The notes under the pieces were generated by a model. It ran no database searches and was not told the origin of the DNA. It was given only the letters and a program-made list of their open reading frames with translations. Below, piece after piece: positions 34,000 through 42,359 of a stretch of DNA of 64,000 nucleotides. Position numbers and translations under genes: made by a program. Source of the stretch: Streptomyces iranensis (GTDB taxonomy: Bacteria > Actinomycetota > Actinomycetes > Streptomycetales > Streptomycetaceae). The stretch covers positions 1 to 64,000 of the forward strand of contig NZ_JAGGLR010000034.1 of assembly GCF_017874715.1 (NCBI RefSeq). The letters run 5' to 3'. Positions within the stretch are counted from its first letter, which is position 1. Each line of letters begins with the position of its first letter.

Positions 34000-35691
34000 G
34001 TGGACGCGCAAGGCCCTGGCGGGGCGGGTGACTTCGACCCAGCCGATCAGTGGGTGTTCGACCCGAATACGGGCAACTACGAGCTGCGGCTGAATCCCGC
34101 CGAGACATCGGCGGACGACACCACGGAGCTGCGACGGGTCTCCAGATCGTCGAGCGATGACGGCACCACCGGTTCCGAGCCCAGAGGGCGCCGCCGCGCG
34201 GCCAAACGGGAGGCGGAGAAGGAGAAGGCGACGGGCCCGGTCAGCCGTCGCAAGCCGAAGCCGAAGAAGTCGAAGACGAAGAAGGCGCTCTACTGGGGCA
34301 GCGGCACCCTGGCCTTCCTGCTGGTGGGCGGTTCGGCCGCGGCGTACTTCGTCTATCAGCACCTGAACAACAACATCAGCAAGGTCGACGTCGGCGAGAA
34401 CAACGCCGCGGTCTCCGACGGCCCGATGAACATCCTGCTGATCGGCACCGACCGCCGGGACGGCAAGGGGAACGAGGGCTATGGCGACGCGGGTAGCGTC
34501 GGCCACGCCGACACCACCCTGCTGTTCCACGTCTCCGCGGACCGGTCGAACGCGACGGTGCTGAGCTTCCCGCGCGACATGATCACCGACATCCCGGACT
34601 GCACCGTGAAGGAAGACGGCCGGCGGAAGAAGATCCAGGGCGAGGACGAGGTGCGGTTCAACACCAGTCTGGGGCAGGAGGGCCGCGACCCCGGCTGCAC
34701 CTGGCAGACGGTGGAGAAGATCACCGGGCTGGAGGTCGACCACTTCATGATGGCCGACTTCAACGCGGTCAAGAGCATGTCCACGGCGGTCGGCGGGGTG
34801 GACATCTGCCTCGGCAAGGACATCAACGACCCCAAGTCGCACCTGAACCTGAAGAAGGGGCGGCATACGGTCAAGGGCGAACAGGCCCTGGCGTTCGTCC
34901 GGACCCGGCACGCCGTCGGCTTCGGCGGTGACCTGGACCGGATCAAGCTCCAGCAGCAGTTCCTGAGCTCGCTGATGCGCAAGATGAAGTCCAGCGGGAC
35001 GCTCTCCAGTCCGGGCAAGATGTGGGACCTGGCCCAGACCGCCACCAAGGCGCTCACCGTGGACACCGGGATCGGCACCGTCTCCAAGCTGGCCTCGCTG
35101 GGGAAGAACCTGAGCAAGGTCGATCTCAAGAACGTCACCTTCGCCACGGTTCCGGTCGTCGACAACACCGACGGTGCGACCGTGCTGCTCGACAAGACCA
35201 AGGCCGAGCCGCTGTTCTCCATGGTCCGGCAGGACGTCTCGCTGACCGAGGTCAAGAAGAAGGAGAAGGCGGCCAAGGACAAGCAGGCGGAGCGGCTCAA
35301 GGGGCCGAAGGCCGATCCCGCCGACGTCCGGGTCAAGGTGCTCAACGGCAGCGGACAGTTCGGCGCCGCCCAGGAGACCGTCGACTGGATGCAGAACACC
35401 GAGGGGATGTCCCGCACCAGCAACGGCGGAAACGCTCCGTCAGAACTGAAGAAGACGACGCTGGAGTACGCTCCCAACCAGGCCGACCAGGCGCGTCGGC
35501 TGGCCGACAGCATGGGGCTGCCCGCCTCCGCCATGAAGGAAGGCACGAAGGACGCCGAGCCGATGGCGGAGATGACCCTGACGCTGGGCGCGGACTTCAA
35601 GGGCGCCGGCACACCGATCTCCGCCCCGTCGAAGGCGCCGAAGGACATTCAGAGGGTCGAGGCCGACGACAAGGACGTCTGCGCCAAGTGA
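34000..35691 (+). CDS. LCP family protein 2 with C-terminal LytR_C domain
   Basis: This LCP phosphotransferase (563 aa) has a long charged cytoplasmic region (1-100) rich in Lys/Arg/Glu (KREAEKEKATG, KPKPKKSKTKK) and one helix (about 103-123). The LCP domain follows (NILLIGTDRRDGKG, HADTTLLFHV, VLSFPRDMITDIPDC, ALAFVRTRHAVGFGGDLDRIKLQQ). A Lys/Glu-rich hinge (about 415-440) leads to a LytR_C domain (VRVKVLNGSGQFGAA onwards). GTG 34000 follows GGAGGACACAGGCGACC. The gene is 69 bp from LCP gene 3 on the same strand, likely one transcript. Paralogues differ in tails, suggesting different polymers or partners. Confidence 0.92.
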   Translation: MDAQGPGGAGDFDPADQWVFDPNTGNYELRLNPAETSADDTTELRRVSRSSSDDGTTGSEPRGRRRAAKREAEKEKATGPVSRRKPKPKKSKTKKALYWGSGTLAFLLVGGSAAAYFVYQHLNNNISKVDVGENNAAVSDGPMNILLIGTDRRDGKGNEGYGDAGSVGHADTTLLFHVSADRSNATVLSFPRDMITDIPDCTVKEDGRRKKIQGEDEVRFNTSLGQEGRDPGCTWQTVEKITGLEVDHFMMADFNAVKSMSTAVGGVDICLGKDINDPKSHLNLKKGRHTVKGEQALAFVRTRHAVGFGGDLDRIKLQQQFLSSLMRKMKSSGTLSSPGKMWDLAQTATKALTVDTGIGTVSKLASLGKNLSKVDLKNVTFATVPVVDNTDGATVLLDKTKAEPLFSMVRQDVSLTEVKKKEKAAKDKQAERLKGPKADPADVRVKVLNGSGQFGAAQETVDWMQNTEGMSRTSNGGNAPSELKKTTLEYAPNQADQARRLADSMGLPASAMKEGTKDAEPMAEMTLTLGADFKGAGTPISAPSKAPKDIQRVEADDKDVCAK

Positions 35692-35760
35692 CCGTCGCCG
35701 GCCAGCGGATCCACCCTCGTCCATCGGGCCGGACGACCGAGAGACTGCGGGGAGGGCCCG

Positions 35761-37386
35761 ATGCGGCAGAGCAGTGTGCGGGGGGAGAGAGGGCGGCGGG
35801 CCACCGTTCCCGAACCACGTGAGCGCGGTGAGGACGACAGCCCGCCGAAAGGGGAGGGCCCCGCGTCGCACGGCGCGGGGCACCGACGGGGCGGTCAGGG
35901 GCGGCCGAAGCGGAGCCGCGGGGTGCGGATCCTGCGCTGGACCGCCCTGACGCTGGCCGTGCTGGTGCTCGGCGCGGCCGGCGCCGGATACTTCTACTAC
36001 GAACACCTGAACGGCAATCTGAAGAAGGAGGATCTGGACCTCGGCGACAGCAAGATCGGCAAGCCCGAGCCCAACGCCGACGGACAGACCCCCCTCAACA
36101 TCCTGCTCATCGGCTCCGACAGCCGGAACACCGCGGAGAACGTCAAGCTGGGCGGCGCCAAGCAGGACGCGGACCGCAAACCGCTGGGCGATGTGCAGAT
36201 GCTGGTGCACGTCTCCGCCGACCGCGGCAACATGTCGGTGGTCAGCATCCCGCGCGACACCCGGGTGACCATCCCCCGGTGCACCGATCCGCATGACGGC
36301 ACGGTGTATCCGAAGACCGAGGGGGCCATCAACCAGTCGCTCCAGCACGGCGGTCCGGGCTGCACGGTCGCCACCTGGAAGGAGCTCACCGGCGTCTACA
36401 TCGATCACTTCATGATGATCGACTTCTCCGGGGTGGTCTCCATGGCGGACGCCATCGGCGGCGTCCCGGTGTGCGTGGACAACAACGTCTACTCCCATGA
36501 CAGCAAGGGCCATGGCTCCGGGCTGAAGCTGACCAAGGGCACCCACAACGTCAAGGGCGTCCAGGCCCTCCAGTGGCTGCGCACCCGCTACGGCTTCGAG
36601 GACAACAGCGACATCGGGCGGGCCAAGGCCCAGCACATGTATATGACGTCGATGATCCGCCAGCTGAAGTCGGGCACCAAGCTCAGCGACCCGGGCAAGC
36701 TGATGGACCTCGCGGAGGCCGCCACCGACGCGCTGACCGTCGACCACGGCCTCGGCACCGTCAAGAAGCTCTACGACCTGGGCAATGACCTCAAGCGGGT
36801 GCCGACCAAGCGCACCACCATGATCACCATGCCCTGGGAGTACGGCGGCGGCGGGGAGTACGTACTGCCCAAGCCGGGCGACGCCGAGCAGACCTTCTCG
36901 CTGCTGCGCAACGACATAAGCCTGGACGGCAAGGACAAGAAGAAACCCGACGCCACCCCGGCACCCACCGCGCCCAAGGAGCAGACCCCGGTGGTGGTGC
37001 AGAACGGCACCGCCAGCACCGTCCTGGGGCCGGTCTCCGGCCGGGCCGGGGTCATCACCTCCGAGCTGGCGCGGCTGGGCTACGCCAAGGCCACCGCGAA
37101 CACGGTGCTCATCTCGCAGGCCGACACCACCGTCCTCTACCCGGACGAGCCCCGGCAGGGCGACGCCCTGGCCGTGGCCAAGGCGCTGAAGCTGCCGAAG
37201 TCCGCGGTGAAGTCGTCGAAGTCGGTGCGGGAGATCACCCTGGTGGTCGGCAACGACTGGCGCGAGGGCACCGCCTATCCGAAGGCGGCGGCGGCGGACG
37301 ACGGCGACAAGACGCCCAAGAGCGCGGACGCGCTCAACGGCGAGGAGAAGGGCTGTATGAAGGTCAACCCGGGCTACGCCTTCTGA
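35761..37386 (+). CDS. LCP family protein 3 with C-terminal LytR_C domain
   Basis: The third LCP transferase (541 aa) has a basic cytoplasmic start (1-55), a membrane helix (about 58-80: WTALTLAVLVLGAAGAGYFYYEHL) and an LCP domain with NILLIGSDSRNTAENV, GDVQMLVHVSADRG, VVSIPRDTRVTIPRC and LQWLRTRYGFEDNSDIGRAKAQ. A Pro/Lys linker and a LytR_C domain (TPVVVQNGTASTVLGPVSGRA) follow. The segment NTAENVKLGGAKQDADRKPLGD is a longer insertion than in paralogues. ATG 35761 is preceded by GGGGAGGGCCCG. A 16-bp terminator stem follows the gene. Confidence 0.92.
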   Translation: MRQSSVRGERGRRATVPEPRERGEDDSPPKGEGPASHGAGHRRGGQGRPKRSRGVRILRWTALTLAVLVLGAAGAGYFYYEHLNGNLKKEDLDLGDSKIGKPEPNADGQTPLNILLIGSDSRNTAENVKLGGAKQDADRKPLGDVQMLVHVSADRGNMSVVSIPRDTRVTIPRCTDPHDGTVYPKTEGAINQSLQHGGPGCTVATWKELTGVYIDHFMMIDFSGVVSMADAIGGVPVCVDNNVYSHDSKGHGSGLKLTKGTHNVKGVQALQWLRTRYGFEDNSDIGRAKAQHMYMTSMIRQLKSGTKLSDPGKLMDLAEAATDALTVDHGLGTVKKLYDLGNDLKRVPTKRTTMITMPWEYGGGGEYVLPKPGDAEQTFSLLRNDISLDGKDKKKPDATPAPTAPKEQTPVVVQNGTASTVLGPVSGRAGVITSELARLGYAKATANTVLISQADTTVLYPDEPRQGDALAVAKALKLPKSAVKSSKSVREITLVVGNDWREGTAYPKAAAADDGDKTPKSADALNGEEKGCMKVNPGYAF

Positions 37387-37435
37387 CGGCCCCTGCCCCC
37401 GTAAGGCGCTCCCGTGGACGCCCCGTCACGGCATG

Positions 37436-37472
37436 CGGAGGGGCCGGACCCGATGCGGGTCCGGCCCCTCCG
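37436..37472. terminator. Bidirectional terminator, 16-bp stem
   Basis: CGGAGGGGCCGGACCC and GGGTCCGGCCCCTCCG pair perfectly around GATGC. It lies between convergent LCP gene 3 and the GT2 gene, serving both. Confidence 0.9.
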
Positions 37473-37504
37473 GCGTACGTGGCGTACGTGGCGTACGGGC
37501 GCGG

Positions 37505-38521
37505 CTACTGGGCCATGACCGCCGGGCGGCGGCTGGCGATGACCTTCTTGGCGAGCGCCCGCGGGCTGGTCAGAAAGCCCCAGCCCCACGACATGTGCAT
37601 GGTCGCGAGCGCCACCGGGATCCGCAGCCGGGCCGTCACCGGAAGCCCCTTGCCCGCGGGGAGCGAGCCCGCGGCGATCGCGGCCAGATAGCCGCCGGGG
37701 ATCACGAAGCCCCACGGGGTGACGGCCACGCCCAGCACGATGCCCGCCGCGATGGCGACGACGGCGGTCGGCGGGGCGAGATAGCGCAGATTGATCGAGC
37801 CCTGGTGGAAGCGGGCCACGACATGGCGCCAGCGACCGTAGTCCTTGTACTGCTTGGCCAGGGCCCGCACGCTCGGCCGCGGCCGGTAGGAGACCTTCAG
37901 CTCGGGCGAGAACCAGATCAGCCCGCCGGCCTCGCGGATCCGGAAGTTCAGCTCCCAGTCCTGGGCGCGGATGAACTCCTCGTTGTACCCGCCCTGCTGT
38001 TCGAGCGCCTCGCGCCGGAAGACGCCCAGATAGACGGTCTCGGCGGGGGCCGCCTCACCACCGGTGTGGAAGGCCGCGTTGCCCACCCCGATCTTGGAGG
38101 TCATGGCGGCGGCGACGGCCTTCTCCCAGTCGTTCTCGCCCTCTGCGTGCATGAGCCCGCCGACGTTCTGCGCGCCGGTCTCCTCCAGGAGCCGTACGGC
38201 GGTCGCGATGTAGTCGGGCGAGAGCATGCCGTGGCCGTCGACCCGGACCACCACCGGATGGCGGGACGCCTTGATCGCCGCGTTCAGGGCGGCGGGGGTG
38301 CGGCCCGTGGGGTTGGGGACCGTATGCACCCGGGGGTCCTCCGCCACCAGTTCGGCGGCGATCTCGTCGGTGCGGTCCGTGGACGGGCCGAGCGCGATCA
38401 CCACCTCCGTCTCACCGTCGTACTCCTGCTCCAGGATGTGCCGTACGGCATTGCGCAGATGGCGTTCCTCATTGAGCACCGGCATGATCACGGAGACGGC
38501 CGGGAGCTGATGCGGGGGCAT
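37505..38521 (-). CDS. GT2 family glycosyltransferase with C-terminal membrane segments
   Basis: This family 2 glycosyltransferase (338 aa) has the fold start VSVIMPVLNEERHLRNAVRHIL, a nucleotide-binding VVIALGPSTDRTDEI, VVVRVDGHGMLSPDYI in place of the usual DXD, and AQDWELNFRIREAGG as the catalytic-base motif. Two hydrophobic stretches (about 265-300) place the C-terminus at the membrane. The donor and acceptor are unknown; exopolysaccharide or polyprenyl-linked synthesis is likely from similarity to succinoglycan-type enzymes. ATG 38521 has GAGGTG upstream. It is embedded in the LCP cluster on the opposite strand, consistent with building the polymer that LCP enzymes attach. Confidence 0.88.
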   Translation of the reverse strand: MPPHQLPAVSVIMPVLNEERHLRNAVRHILEQEYDGETEVVIALGPSTDRTDEIAAELVAEDPRVHTVPNPTGRTPAALNAAIKASRHPVVVRVDGHGMLSPDYIATAVRLLEETGAQNVGGLMHAEGENDWEKAVAAAMTSKIGVGNAAFHTGGEAAPAETVYLGVFRREALEQQGGYNEEFIRAQDWELNFRIREAGGLIWFSPELKVSYRPRPSVRALAKQYKDYGRWRHVVARFHQGSINLRYLAPPTAVVAIAAGIVLGVAVTPWGFVIPGGYLAAIAAGSLPAGKGLPVTARLRIPVALATMHMSWGWGFLTSPRALAKKVIASRRPAVMAQ

Positions 38522-38743
38522 GGCACCTCGGGGTTCGGGGGCCGGGCCCCAGGAGACTGGCGGCGGGAGCCCCAAAAGACTGCGGTTTCCGGGCCACGTT
38601 ACCGCGAATGGGGGACGCCGGAACGCGCCGCCCGGGTGGCAGCGCCCCGTACGGGCGGCGTGGGGCCGCCAAGTCGATCGTCGTATGGGCCTACGGTGAG
38701 GCGATTCCGCCCAGCCCGCCGAAGTTCACGGAGGTCCCCTTCA

Positions 38744-40201
38744 GTGAGTGCACCGGCCCGATCGCCGCGCCCGTCGCGCCCCCGCTCCCGCCGCCCGCGC
38801 TGGGGGCTGCGGCTGGCCACGGGCGGCGCCTGTCTGGTGCTGGCGGTCAGCGGCATCGGGCATCTGCTGGTCAGGGAGCTCGATTCCGGGATCCACCGGG
38901 TGGACGCCTTCGGCGGCCTGGACAACCGGCCGAAGAGCACCGGCGGGGGCGTCAACTTCCTCGTGGTCGGCACGGACGGACGGGAGAAGATCACGCCTCG
39001 GGAGAAGGCGCTGTACCGGCTGGGCGGAGCCCCCTGCCGCTGCACGGACACGATCATGCTGATGCATCTGTCGGGCGACCACCGCCGGGTCAGCGCGGTC
39101 AGCCTGCCCCGCGACTCGTACGCCAGGATCCCCGCGTACACCGACGCCACCGGCAAGCGCCATCCGAGCCATCCGCGGAAGCTCAACGCCGCGTACGCCG
39201 AGGGCGGGCCGAGCCTGACCGTGCGCACCGTGGAGCATCTGACCGGCGTCCATATCGACCACTACCTCGAGGTGGACTTCACCAGCTTCATGAAGACGGT
39301 CGATGTACTCGGCGGGGTGAAGATCTGCACCGCGCGACCGCTCAAGGACGACCACACCGGTCTTGACCTGCCGGCCGGCACCCATGTGCTGAACGGCGGC
39401 CAGGCGCTGCAGTACGTCCGCTCCCGGCATGTGGACGGCACCTCCGACCTGGGCCGGATCCAGCGGCAGCAGCGCTTCATGGCGGCCGTGGTCCACCAGA
39501 CCACCGCCGGGGGCATCCTGCTCAACCCGGTGCGGTTCAACCGGGTGGCCGGGGCGCTGCTGGGCTCGGTCCGTGCCGACCACGGCTTCAGCGCGGAGGA
39601 CATGGTCGCCCTGGGGCGGGCCATGAGCGGGGTCACCCCCGAGTCCTCGGAGTTCGCCTCGGTCCCGGTGGTGCTGCCCGGTGTGCCGGTGAAGGGGGTC
39701 GGCTCCACGCTCCGCTGGAACCAGGCCAAGGCCGAGCGGCTCTTCACCACCCTCCGCGAGGACCGGCCGCTCGTCACCCACCGCCCGAAGCGTGTCCGGG
39801 CCACCCCGGTCGACGTGGACCCGGCCCGGATCCGGGTGCATGTGCTCAACGGCACCAATACGACGGGGCTCGCCCGCCGCGCGGACCGCGCGCTGCACGC
39901 CACCGGCTTCGCCACCACCGGCTCCCCCGCCGACGCCGCGACCCCCGACGTCCGGCACACGGTGATCGCGTACGACCCCGTCTGGGACCGCTCGGTGCGC
40001 TCGCTGGCGGCGGCGCTGCCCGGGGCCCGGCTGAAGCCGGTGGTCGGGCAGGGCGCGGTGATGCAGATCACGATCGGCGGGGACTACAAGGGCGTACGGC
40101 CGGTGCGGGTCGAGGTGCCGAAGACCGACACCGCCGGGTTCGGGACCGTCACCGGCGACGAGGTCGTCTGCCCTGAGGGCGGCGCCACCCGCTCCCTCTG
40201 A
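38744..40201 (+). CDS. LCP family protein 4 with C-terminal LytR_C domain
   Basis: The fourth LCP transferase (485 aa) has a short Arg/Pro-rich cytoplasmic start, a membrane helix (about 22-45: WGLRLATGGACLVLAVSGIGHLL) and an LCP domain with NFLVVGTDGREKITP, CTDTIMLMHLSGDHRR, AVSLPRDSYARIP and ALQYVRSRHVDGTSDLGRIQRQQ. A cysteine pair (CRC) sits before the second motif. The LytR_C domain begins at VRVHVLNGTNTTGLARRAD-like sequence (about 365). GTG 38744 follows GGAGG at 38730-38734. The frame remains open for 1.3 kb upstream, antisense to the GT2 gene, but that part is not coding. It is convergent with the thioesterase gene. Confidence 0.92.
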   Translation: MSAPARSPRPSRPRSRRPRWGLRLATGGACLVLAVSGIGHLLVRELDSGIHRVDAFGGLDNRPKSTGGGVNFLVVGTDGREKITPREKALYRLGGAPCRCTDTIMLMHLSGDHRRVSAVSLPRDSYARIPAYTDATGKRHPSHPRKLNAAYAEGGPSLTVRTVEHLTGVHIDHYLEVDFTSFMKTVDVLGGVKICTARPLKDDHTGLDLPAGTHVLNGGQALQYVRSRHVDGTSDLGRIQRQQRFMAAVVHQTTAGGILLNPVRFNRVAGALLGSVRADHGFSAEDMVALGRAMSGVTPESSEFASVPVVLPGVPVKGVGSTLRWNQAKAERLFTTLREDRPLVTHRPKRVRATPVDVDPARIRVHVLNGTNTTGLARRADRALHATGFATTGSPADAATPDVRHTVIAYDPVWDRSVRSLAAALPGARLKPVVGQGAVMQITIGGDYKGVRPVRVEVPKTDTAGFGTVTGDEVVCPEGGATRSL

Positions 40202-40290
40202 CCCTGGGGGGTCACGGCCGGTCGGCGCTGCGCCCCGGGGGGTCACGGCCGGTCGGCGCTGACCCCGGGGGTCACGGCCGGTCGGCGCCC
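40201..40290. repeat. 30-bp tandem repeat over the thioesterase stop, three copies
   Basis: GTCACGGCCGGTCGGCG occurs at 40211, 40242 and 40271. The rightmost copy is the 3' end of the minus-strand thioesterase gene (last codons plus TGA); the others repeat it in the gap toward LCP gene 4. Confidence 0.85.
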
Positions 40291-40844
40291 TCGGTGGCGT
40301 GGTCGGCGCGCCCGGCGGTGCGCTGGGCGCGGAGCTCCTTGATCGCGCGGCGGCGGGCCAGCCGGTGGGTCCGGCGGATCTCGGCCTCCTGGCAGCGCCG
40401 CTTGTCCCGCTCGCTCTCCGGGATGACCGGGGGCACGGGCCGGGGCTTGCCGTCGGCGTCGACGGCGGCGAAGACCAGATAGGCGCTGCCGACCTGGGTG
40501 GCGGGCGTGGACTCGTTCCACCGCTCGGCGAGCACCCGCACCCCGATCTCCATGGAGGACCGGCCGGTCCAGTTGACCTGGGCCTTCACATGGACGAGGT
40601 CGCCGACTCTGACCGGTTCGAGGAAGGCCATCTCGTCCATCGACGCGGTGACCGCGGGCCCCTCGGAGTGGCGGCCGGCGACCGCTCCGGCGGCGTCGTC
40701 CACCAGCTTCATGATCACGCCGCCGTGGACGGTCCCGAGGAGATTGGTGTCACTGCCGGTCATGATGTGTGACAGCGTGGTACGAGAGGCGGAGGTGGGC
40801 TTTCCCGGAAGCTCCGGTTCCGCACCCTGGGCCGGTTTGGTCAT
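40272..40844 (-). CDS. Acyl-CoA thioesterase, hotdog fold
   Basis: This hotdog-fold hydrolase (190 aa) of the YciA/BACH type splits acyl-CoA into fatty acid and CoA. The motifs are TLSHIMTGSDTNLLGTVHGGVIMKLVDDAAG (catalytic Asn/His/Asp region, about residues 23-54), VTASMDEMAFLEPVRVGDLVHV and TQVGSAYLVFAAVD. The C-terminal 40 residues are basic and charged (RDKRRCQEAEIRRTHRLARRR), perhaps for oligomer contacts. ATG 40844 fits TAAGGT 7 nt upstream on the minus strand, that is, a leaderless transcript; AAGGTGGA could also serve as ribosome binding site, and GTG 40853 is a weaker option. It is divergent from LCP gene 5. Confidence 0.9.
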   Translation of the reverse strand: MTKPAQGAEPELPGKPTSASRTTLSHIMTGSDTNLLGTVHGGVIMKLVDDAAGAVAGRHSEGPAVTASMDEMAFLEPVRVGDLVHVKAQVNWTGRSSMEIGVRVLAERWNESTPATQVGSAYLVFAAVDADGKPRPVPPVIPESERDKRRCQEAEIRRTHRLARRRAIKELRAQRTAGRADHATEGADRP

Positions 40845-40851
40845 GTCGTCC

Positions 40852-40857
40852 ACCTTA
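40852..40857 (-). promoter_or_regulatory. -10 box for the thioesterase gene
   Basis: TAAGGT on the minus strand ends 7 nt before ATG 40844, suggesting leaderless transcription. The 107-bp divergent gap must also hold the LCP gene 5 promoter; TGTAAT near 40915 is a candidate. Confidence 0.45.
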
Positions 40858-40951
40858 TGCGGACCACATTCTTATCAGGTCTGCAACAGCCCTGCCGCGA
40901 TCCGGCACCCGCCCTGTAATGCGACCCACCCGACCAGGCACACTGCATTGC

Positions 40952-42247
40952 ATGAGCGAATGGCCCCAGGGATGGTCCGGCGACGGTAGCGGCCGGTACG
41001 GACGTGGTAGCGGCAGCGCCGAGCCGGAAGGGGCTCGTGCCATGCCACAGGTGAGGCGCGGCGCGCCCGGTGCGGGCGCGCCGCCGCCGTACGACGAGCC
41101 ACCGCTGCCGCCCGACCTCTCGCCCCAAGGCACCGTTCCGCGGCAGCAGGCGTCCCAGGGCTATGACGACTACGACGACGGTTACAACACCGGTCAGGTC
41201 TACGGCGGCGGCAACGGCCCCGGTGGCCCCGGCGGCCCCGGCCCGCGCCCGGTGAGGCCGAAGAACTGGAAGCGCCGGATAACCATCGGCCTGGTCACCC
41301 TGATCGTCCTACTGCTCGCCGTCGGCATCGGCACCTACCTCTGGGCCGACTCCAAGCTCCGCAACGAGGTGGACCTGAGCAAGGTCGAGGACCGGCCGGG
41401 CGGCGGCAAGGGCACCAACTACCTGATCGTGGGTTCGGACAGCCGCGAGGGCATGTCCGACGAGGACAAGAAGAAGCTGCACACCGGCTCGGCCGACGGC
41501 CGCCGCACCGACTCCATGATCCTTCTCCATGTCGGTGAGAACGGGAACACCATGGTCAGCCTCCCGCGTGACTCCTGGGTCACCATCCCGGCCTTCACCG
41601 GCTCGGAGAGCGGCCGGCGGATCCCGCAGAGCCAGAACAAGCTGAACGCCTCGTTCTCCTCCGAGGGCCCGGGACTGCTCGTCCGCACGATCGAGTACAA
41701 CACCGGTCTGAAGATCGACCACTACGCGGAGATCGGCTTCGACGGCTTCGCCAACCTGGTGGACGGCGTCGGCGGCGTCGACATCGACATCCCGCAGGAC
41801 ATGAAGGACAAGAAGTCCGGCAATGACCTGAAGAAGGGCAAGCAGACGCTGAACGGCCAGCAGGCGCTCGCCTTCGTCCGGCAGCGCTACGGCCTCGCGG
41901 GCGGCGACCTGGACCGCACCAAGAACCAGCAGAAGTTCCTGTCCGCGCTGGCCAACAAGGCGGCTTCGCCGAGCACGATCATGAACCCGTTCAAGCTCTA
42001 CCCGACGATGGGCGCCGGCCTGGACAACCTGGTCGTCGACAAGGACATGAGCCTGTGGGACGTGAAGGACATGTTCTTCGCGATGAAGAGCGTCTCCGGC
42101 GGCGAGGGCAAGCAGATGAACATGCCAATCTCCAACCCCGGCCTGGCCACCTCCAAGGGGAGCGCGGTGCAGTGGGACATGGCCAAGGTCAAGCAGCTGG
42201 TGGGCGAGCTGAAGAACGACGAAAAGGTCACCGTCTCCAGCAACTGA
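40952..42247 (+). CDS. LCP family protein 5, no LytR_C domain
   Basis: The fifth LCP transferase (431 aa) has a Gly/Pro/Tyr-rich disordered cytoplasmic region (about 1-105, with YDDYDDGYNTGQVYGGGNG) and a membrane helix (about 112-133: ITIGLVTLIVLLLAVGIGTYLW). The LCP domain shows NYLIVGSDSREGMSDED, RTDSMILLHVGENGN, MVSLPRDSWVTIPAF and ALAFVRQRYGLAGGDLDRTKNQQ. It ends without a LytR_C domain, so its domain layout is nearer to LCP protein 1. ATG 40952 starts MSEWPQGWSG and has no evident ribosome binding site. A 21-bp terminator follows. Confidence 0.92.
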   Translation: MSEWPQGWSGDGSGRYGRGSGSAEPEGARAMPQVRRGAPGAGAPPPYDEPPLPPDLSPQGTVPRQQASQGYDDYDDGYNTGQVYGGGNGPGGPGGPGPRPVRPKNWKRRITIGLVTLIVLLLAVGIGTYLWADSKLRNEVDLSKVEDRPGGGKGTNYLIVGSDSREGMSDEDKKKLHTGSADGRRTDSMILLHVGENGNTMVSLPRDSWVTIPAFTGSESGRRIPQSQNKLNASFSSEGPGLLVRTIEYNTGLKIDHYAEIGFDGFANLVDGVGGVDIDIPQDMKDKKSGNDLKKGKQTLNGQQALAFVRQRYGLAGGDLDRTKNQQKFLSALANKAASPSTIMNPFKLYPTMGAGLDNLVVDKDMSLWDVKDMFFAMKSVSGGEGKQMNMPISNPGLATSKGSAVQWDMAKVKQLVGELKNDEKVTVSSN

Positions 42248-42259
42248 TCCGGACCACCA

Positions 42260-42304
42260 CAGAAGACCGCTGCCGGGCCCGTCGGGCCCGGCAGCGGTCT
42301 TCTG
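42260..42304. terminator. Bidirectional terminator, 21-bp stem
   Basis: A perfect stem from CAGAAGACCGCTGCCGG (42260 on) through GGGCCC to its complement ending TCTTCTG (42304), loop GTC. It separates convergent LCP gene 5 and the acyl-CoA dehydrogenase gene. Confidence 0.93.
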
Positions 42305-42314
42305 TCTTCGAGGG

Positions 42315-42359
42315 CTACGGAAGGGAAGACAAGACTACGGAAGGGAGGACTACGGAAGG
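42315..42359. repeat. Stop-spanning repeat at the acyl-CoA dehydrogenase 3' end, three copies
   Basis: CTACGGAAGG starts at 42315, 42335 and 42350. The last copy is the end of the minus-strand gene, where CTA is its TAG stop. Confidence 0.85.

Noticed and set aside
37433..38743. Upstream extension of the LCP protein 4 frame
   Set aside because: Antisense to the GT2 gene; the true start GTG 38744 has GGAGG and is followed by the normal LCP membrane helix.
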